Assembly (NCBI GenBank): GCA_905250075.1
Contig: CAJNOP010000275.1
Location: 1-64,000, forward strand
Reading direction: 5' to 3'
DNA from: Rotaria sp. Silwood1
Lineage: Eukaryota > Rotifera > Eurotatoria > Philodinida > Philodinidae
DNA length: 64,000 nt
Each line of letters begins with the position of its first letter. Positions within the stretch are counted from its first letter, which is position 1. The notes beneath the pieces are model-generated. The model did no database searches. It worked only from the letters and a program-made list of their open reading frames with translations, and was not told where the DNA came from. This document shows, in pieces, positions 57,737-64,000 of the stretch. The position numbers and the translations under genes were made by a program.

Positions 57737-58378
57737 TAAGAACCAAGAATCCGATGACGATATAGATGCCAACGAAGACTAATCACTACCTCACTGGATG
57801 CGAGTTAGCAGTAGAAAAAATATGGGCTCCTTGTAAAAATGCGTTATCTGTCAAACGAATATGAAGACTAAACAATAAGAGTAAACGTTTATATTTAACT
57901 GAGTCTATCCTAGCCTTGGTCTGTCCTATTTTAAGACTACCGAAACCTACTCTCCATCAATGTAGGGTAGGCTTGAGTCTATTCAGGCCTAATGGCTCCG
58001 CCATCTGTGGTTATGTTGAATAGAAGTTTAGAACAGCAGTTAAATTATCTTATATTATATTGAAAATATAGAATTCGACGTAGATATAGACGTCAACAAA
58101 AACCAATTAGTATGCCACTGAACACGAGTTTGTAATAGATAAAATGTGGACTGACCTTGCAGTAACGCGTCATCTGTCAGGAGAACACGAAAATTAATAA
58201 TATTAGAAAATTTTTATATTAAATTGAGCCTAGTCAAGCCTTTATCTGTACTGGTTCGAGCCTACCCAAGCCTTTATCTAAGCCTACCCAAGCCTTTACC
58301 TGAGCCTACCCAAGCCTTTACCTCTCCAACCTAGGGTAGGCTCGTGCCTACCCAGGCCTCGTGGCTCCGCCGCCTATG
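57737..58378. repeat. Two diverged tandem copies inside the 1.68-kb element
   Basis: A segment from about 57737 to 58012 (TATAGATGCCAACGAAGAC ... GGCTCCGCCATCTGTGG) recurs from about 58061 to 58378 (TATAGACGTCAACAAAAACC ... GGCTCCGCCGCCTATG). Both copies end in the terminal repeat, so the right end of the element has been duplicated in tandem. Confidence 0.5.
58226..58323. repeat. 22-bp tandem repeat, three full units plus one outlier
   Basis: The unit GAGCCTACCCAAGCCTTTAC plus CT occurs at 58258-58279, 58280-58301 and 58302-58323 with one or two changes. A diverged unit at 58226-58247 is separated from these by 10 nt. Confidence 0.8.
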
Positions 58379-58867
58379 CCAAGGTATCCATCTTCTTGTA
58401 TTTGAGAATTGCGAGTTGAAATAGTCCAATGACAACTTACCCTTTTTGAGTGCAAGAAGCAGCGAGAAGGTACCTTCATCTGCTATCATAAAATATGAGA
58501 ATGTGGGTGTAGATGTATGGGAAATAGAGATCATATGCGTTTGTGTATGATGGGGTATATTTCAACAAGTCCTTCGTTTAGATCTTTAAAATGAAAAGAT
58601 AACAAATAATGTTTGAATTTATATGGCAGTCTTTTCAGAATCGACGGAAGAATCATAATCGAATAATTATTCTAAGTAAACCAGAACATATATTTTGTCT
58701 AGCCCTTTAAATCACATAGAAATACAAAACCATTTAAAAATACTAATAAATGGCTAAAGTGAGACTGAAATATTTTCGTTCTTTTTCCAATATCCAGAAG
58801 AAACTGTGCTCGACAAATATATCATACGATTAATTTTTAGAAAAGCTGTGATTTTATTTTTTCTAGG

Positions 58868-61800
58868 ATGATGTCAACAGCTGCTCCACTGCATGATATA
58901 TCGTTCAATAAAGTCCATGACAACCATCTTGAAATATTCAGCCTTATTTGGCTTGACGACAATATCGATATTCAAATGAACCAAGATATGGAAGAAAAAC
59001 TGCGTGCTATTATTAATCATATAAAAAAATTTCATGATGTAGAGGAATGCAAAACTTACATAAAACAAACATCAACACACGATAGACTCATCCTCATTGT
59101 TAATGGTCAGTTGAGTCGAGAAATATTGCCGTCTATTCATCAACTTCGACAAGTCTCAGCAGTCTATATCTATGCCAAAGACAAAGAAAGCGATGAAAAT
59201 TGTGTATGCGAGTTCGCAAAGGTAAAGTTGTTCTGGCAAGTTTCAGTCATGTTGTTTCGTCGTTTTAGCTGAAAGGCGTTATTGCTCAACCTGATGAACT
59301 GGTCTCACAAATTAAAGTAGATCACAAGAATCAGATGAAGATGCAAGAACCACTGTCAATGAACATATTCACTACAAGCGGTAATGTAGAAAAATCTACA
59401 ACAGGAATCAATGGTCAATTCGTTTTTTCTCAATCACTCATCGACTGCCTTCTTCGATTAAAGCCTAATGAAATGGATAGAAAAGAACTTATTTCTTGTT
59501 GTAAGACTGAATACAAAGGTAATCGTGTCGAACTCAATAATTTGAGTGAATTTGAAAATAGTTACACATCCGACAAGGCGGTCTCGTGGTACACTCGGGA
59601 ATCATTCTTTTACAAGACTCTGAATGCGGCTCTGCGCAAACAAAATATTCATATGATTTTCTTGTATCGTTCCTTTATTGTCGACATATGTCGGCAGTTG
59701 AAGCGTTATCAGTCACAGTGCTCTCTTCGCGTATATCGAAGCCAGTTAATGTCGATGGATGAAGTAGATTATCTCAAAAACAATATTGGCCAATTCGTTT
59801 CTGTAAATTCGTTTCTTTCGGCTACTAAGCAACTTGAAGTGGCTGATCTCTATATGGCTGATAGGAACCAGCAGACTGATTTAGAGCGAGTTCTATTCGA
59901 GATTGATGCTGATCCCGAGGTAGTCTCAACGAAACCATTTGCTGACATCAGTACCCTTAGTCATTTTGCTGATGAATCTGAAGTACTCTTCATGCTCGGT
60001 TCCATTTTCCAACTCAACTCTGTTGATCAAGATAGCGATAAAGCGTGGAAAATAGGAATGTCCTTGTGTGACGATGATGAACACCATTTGAAGGAAGTTC
60101 TTACAAACATGAAGAAGCAAAACGGCACTGGAGAGACAAGTCTGTGGGCATTGGGCAAGTTATTATGGACGATGGGCAAACTTGATCTTGCTGAACAATA
60201 CTATAGTCGTTTGCTACAAGAAATTCCACCGAATGATCCTTCACTTCGCAGTGTGTATGCTGATCTCGGTCAAATTGCTTCGCAGCAAGGTAACTACGAC
60301 AAGAGTGTGCGGTGGCTTCAAGAATCACTTAAGATCAAAGAGCAAGCTGCAGCATCTAACAGCCCCAAGAATGGTAAGATAATCAGATATATTTGTACGC
60401 TTCATAAGCAATAATCAATCAGTATTCAGCAATAGATCCGTACGAAAATAAATATTTTTCGAAGAGTATTAGTTTTAATCTTCTATTTACGTTCTTCAGT
60501 GATATAGTTTTGGAAGAAATCTCAGCTTTGTTTGATTTAACCTAAAAATAAACTATGTAACAGATTCAATATTTGAATTCTAATAGCTTTGATCCTTTTT
60601 CAAGGAAATCGTACTGACATCCACATTCTTGAATAGCCATAAACTCTTTCGTGCTAGGCATTAAATAGAGGACCCTTCGCATATACTCTAACGATAGAAA
60701 ACCTAAGGTCATAAAAAATTTATTTTTAGATGGAAGGAAGAGAAAATTCCCTGTAAAGTTGATTCTCTTCCTTGAAGGCGTTTGTAGTAATCGGTTGAGT
60801 GGATACTAATGTGCGTCCTCACTACTATACAATAAAAATTAACGTCTGTGAGTCTTTCGATTGCAATTCGAGCATCCTGTGGTGTTAGTGTGTTGAACAA
60901 ATATCATATCCGCATACTTAATTTAGAGAATTATGCATAGTTACAGAAAATTTGAAGGGTCACTTAAATATGATTGTAAACTTTAACGAAATCGCTGTTT
61001 TTTCATATAACATTATATCATGAAGAAAGTATTTTCGTTCACTATGAACTCAGCTAACTACCTCAGCAGTTTCTACTATATATCTCTGACATTTAGATAA
61101 ATCACATGACTGTATTCAAATAGCCAACAATGACCTCAAACTTCATGAAGAGATTGGGACCGGAGCCTTTGGCACAGTATACAGAGCTACGTGGATAAGT
61201 AGACGTTATATAGTAGCCGTCAAAAAATTACATTTGACTCATTTGACTGATAGAGTCGAGAAAGAATTTTTCAAAGAGCTTTCATTATTGGATGGTATTC
61301 GTTGCCCAAACATTGTTAGTTTTTATGGTGCATGCACGGAAACTGGAAAATATGCATTAGTTATGGAATACATGTCGTTAGGGTCATTGTTCAAGATATT
61401 GCACAAAGACAATTTGGTATTAACATGGCCTGAAAGATTATCAATGGCTTTTCAAATAGCTAGTGGAATCAATTATTTACATCAATTACCAGAACCTATC
61501 TTACATCGTGACATAAAATCATTGAATTTTTTGATACAAAGAGCCTATGAAGGGTATATTGTCAAAGTGTGTGACTTTGGTTTGGCTCGAACACGAAATG
61601 AAACGACACGTTACACAACATTCAATTCGACATTAGCTCATACATTACCATGGACTGCTCCTGAAATTCTGCTTCTAGAAGATTATGTCGATAAAAGCGA
61701 CATTTATAGTTTGGGTATTGTATTTTGGGAATTGGCAAGCAGAAGAGTACCTTATTATGAACATAAAGATGACGTTATACGTACATCTGTGCTTGCTGGT

Positions 61801-63599
61801 GATCGTCTGCAGATACCGGAAAGCACACCATCTGGATTTCAAACAATTATCGAACGATGTTGGGCGCAACAGCCAAATGATCGACCCAATAGCTCTTATC
61901 TAGTCGAAATGATTGAAGAATGTATTCAAATGCAAAGTAATTCACTACTAGTTTTCTTCTGCTTTAGCAAAATATAAAGAATAAAATACAAAAATGCGAG
62001 AGGGACATGCATTATCAATTAACTATATAGTTCACATTTAATTGAGTATGAAAACAAATATGTTATTGACATGATTAACTCCTTGAAATGCATAAGACTG
62101 CAATTCTTCAATAGTGTAACGTACCCTATGAGGAGAATACATGAAACAATGAGTTCAACTGCAACCTCAGTTGAAAAGATGTAAAGTTAGTGACAAGTTG
62201 TTGATATATCAATTTTCAAGTGAAACGAAGAGGTTAACTATTAGCAAAAGTAAGCATTTGATTCTCATTGAGCATCGAAATTTGCGTATAAAACGATTAT
62301 TTGGCTGTATTTAGCATTTATAAAAATAAAGAATATGTTCGATACAAATTGCTTGAGCAAATAATTCGTGAACAAAATGTCCCCTTTCTTTTCTTTGTAA
62401 TCTATATGATATTTGGTTAATTCATCACCTGAAAGTTCAAATAGTTCAAAACAAGAAAATGAATTCAAGACTTAAATTACCTTTTCTGATCAGTCTATAC
62501 ATTAAACTAGAATACAAATCTTAGAGAATAATTGCTAAATTATCAAACAGATATGCACATCCACTCAATAGAAGGAAAGTATCTGACTTATCACGAAAAC
62601 AAAAACTATATTACAGTTGAATAGGTAAATTCACCACTGATCAGAGTGTCGTACAAAGTTAGGTACATCTCAGAGCATATATCAATAGGCATCTTCGTCA
62701 ATTTATGTAGTCTTTCATGACAATAGTGGGAACTGTGTATCGTCTCTAATGGAATTATTATATTTCTAGTTTCAAATTTATCCGTATATTTTTTGCAGTT
62801 TCCTTCGATTATTGAAAAACTTGTTTCTTTCAATTTCAATAAAAAAATAATACAACACTATTACAATGCGTTCATATTCCATGACTTGTTCTTTACTATG
62901 GTTTTGTTTTAGAATAACAAGAATAATCTAGTTGAAAACAACACAAAAACTACATTAGATCATATACATACTATAGCTGAATATTTTTTTTTTGACAAAA
63001 AAAGGAATCACCTGTGAATTTTTGACAATGATTAGTAAATCCATTGTTGAAAGGGCCAAATGTCCTTTTTTGTTAAAATATATCTCATTTGATGTTATCT
63101 CTTTGCATGGATCCCGAGTATGTGACTGATTGCGATCTGATGTTGAACGTTAATCATGAAAACTGTTTGATACAACTGAATATTTGATAGCATTGTTTGC
63201 TTCCACTAATGTAAACAAGAAAACTTCAATTTTCTAAGTAATTGAGAAAATTTTAAGAGAAACTCACGAAGTGTTTTTATAGATCATGATGGGTCGATTG
63301 TAACAACAAAAGATCTTATTTTTTTTCGAAAAGCGACTTAAATTTAAACCTGTACCTACTAAGACCAATCCAAAAGATATACCGAGGATACTTCAATGAT
63401 ATAGGTTAGTGAGTATGAGTGAATCAGAGCAAAGGTCAAGAGAAGATGTGACACCTTCACACTAACATGCACGTTCTTAACCACCCATATCCTCATGACT
63501 TTCCCTTACATTCACATCTATCTCCTTAAAAAAAATGATTGCTTTATATTTCAGATGCTTCGAAAATGACTGATGTTGGTACAAATAAACCAAAAAAAG
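58868..63599 (+). CDS. Predicted ART-TPR-protein kinase fusion, 3' end outside window
   Basis: Model: join(58868..59221, 59269..60373, 61097..61936, 63555..63599), at least 781 aa, continuing past the window. Exon 1 and the start of exon 2 carry the N-terminal domain seen in the 22.6-kb ART gene (FSLIWLDDNI, DVEECKTYI, LILIVNGQLS, LKGV). The ART domain has R275 (VYRSQL), S302 (FLSAT) and the ExE pair E354/E356 (DESEVLFM). TPR-like helices fill about 405-480 (AEQYYSRLLQEIPPNDPS, then VYADLGQIASQQGNYDKS). Exon 3 encodes a complete TKL-type kinase: GTGAFGTVY loop from G507, AVKK lysine, HRDIKSLN, CDFG, APEILL and a C-lobe Arg in DRPNS. The kinase exon has no ATG before its P-loop and needs a phase-1 donor upstream, which the ART exon supplies at 60373. 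If the 723-nt intron is not spliced, ART-TPR ends at a stop at 60414. The last two introns are long, so the fusion and the final exon are inference. Confidence 0.72.
60374..61096 (+). other. Long intron linking the ART-TPR and kinase parts
   Basis: Donor GGTAAGAT and acceptor CATTTAG. I found no promoter, no plus-strand start exon and no further TPR exon in it. A short minus-strand ORF (60709-60900) has no recognised homology. Confidence 0.45.
61937..63554 (+). other. Long intron or 3' flank of the kinase
   Basis: 1.6 kb between the kinase exon donor (CAAA then GTAATT) and the acceptor TATTTCAG before a 45-nt exon encoding KMTDVGTNKPKK. If the donor is ignored, the kinase ends at 61977 after a short hydrophobic tail. 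No other gene seen. Confidence 0.4.
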
Positions 63600-64000
63600 G
63601 TAAGATATCGTTGATTATTGCTTTGAGAACAATCAGGATTGATCATGGTAAGATGTATTAGAACATAGCCATTGTCATTTCACAAAAGTATTCAGCACAC
63701 AGGAAAAATTCTTCGTATAAATTTTATAATACGAAAGCGAGTGGACATTTTAGAAATAATAAACAGAATGCAAAGATTATGTATTTTAAGGAAAGGTTGT
63801 ATTCTAACATCAATTCCAATAGGGAATACAGATCAGTGTTTGAAACTTTCGTATTACTGACAGAATGACTGTTGAAACTGTGTTTTCAAAAAGAATGAAA
63901 TCGCTATAAACTCATATTCTAATTGAATATCGAATAAAAATCAAGAACAAAACATAATATTGACATCTTTTTATTGTCGTTCGAGAATCGATAAGATTTT
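63600..64000. other. Window end, no further exon recognised
   Basis: Follows a GTAAGA donor at 63600. A 62-codon plus-strand ORF (63672-63860) is rich in Ile, Arg and Lys and shows no domain. The next exon of the kinase gene is expected downstream of the window. Confidence 0.35.

Larger units (their letters stand above)
56702..58378. mobile_element. 1.68-kb non-autonomous DNA transposon with 8-bp target duplication
   Basis: Ends are the exact 13-bp inverted repeat CATAGGCGGCGGA / TCCGCCGCCTATG. The flanks carry the perfect 8-bp duplication CCAAGGTA at 56694-56701 and 58379-58386. Eight-bp duplications point to hAT or a similar cut-and-paste group; the termini are not the usual CAGRG. Inside are a foldback of about 434 bp, two diverged tandem copies of the right-hand 320-370 bp, and a 22-bp tandem array. 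No transposase ORF is present. The GGGTAGGCT motif recurs near both ends. Confidence 0.8.

Noticed and set aside
60709..60900. Minus-strand ORF containing TPQDARIAIERLTD
   Set aside because: Briefly protein-like, but isolated, without splice context or a recognised family, and inside the proposed ART-kinase intron.
1..64000. CRISPR arrays, bacterial operons, prophage or riboswitches
   Set aside because: The sequence is intron-bearing animal DNA. The repeats found are transposon, tandem or hairpin types without regular spacers.

Overview
The window is animal nuclear DNA, very A+T-rich, with GT-AG introns that are mostly 45-70 nt and many lineage-expanded families. Two genes combine an arginine ADP-ribosyltransferase (ART) domain with TPRs, one gene joins LDLR-A and EGF modules to a seven-helix receptor, and G-rich tracts close to (TGTGGG)n recur. 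Together these suggest a bdelloid rotifer (Rotaria/Adineta type). That assignment is inference; no search was run. A 10-N assembly gap lies at 33473-33482.

Layout. 1-17.7 kb is gene-dense and largely conserved: the 3' part of an LSM14-family translational repressor (+), a two-exon secreted Cys-rich protein (+), an eight-exon protein with five chitin-binding domains (-), a seven-exon HSPBAP1-like JmjC protein (-), a seven-exon Brahma-type SWI/SNF ATPase (-), and head to head with it a low-complexity ORF that lacks a start codon (+). 17.7-22.5 kb has only weak gene fragments. 22.6-24.3 kb holds an ART-TPR gene and 25.3-30.2 kb an intronless LDLR-A/EGF/7TM receptor. 30-38 kb is gene-poor, with an LRR pseudogene, two small secreted proteins, telomere-like hairpins and a diverged tandem repeat. 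38.1-45.7 kb is a complete ABCB (P-glycoprotein-type) full transporter that I could assemble as 29 phase-consistent exons. 45.7-58.9 kb is gene-poor and rich in mobile DNA: a broken gene, an orphan TerB-like exon, a 1.37-kb near-perfect foldback element with TA duplications, a repeat cluster, and a 1.68-kb element with 8-bp duplications. 58.9-63.6 kb carries a second ART-TPR unit whose exon phases run directly into a TKL-type protein kinase and then a further short exon, so the gene probably leaves the window.

Working picture. The left third is a conserved block (mRNA repression, chromatin remodelling, oxygenase, cuticle or gut matrix). The rest resembles an accessory, subtelomere-like region of expanded surface and signalling families among transposon remains. 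The most notable item is the predicted ART-TPR-kinase fusion. It shares an uncharacterised N-terminal domain with the ART gene 36 kb away. Every spliced model below comes from reading frames and splice consensus only, with no transcript evidence.
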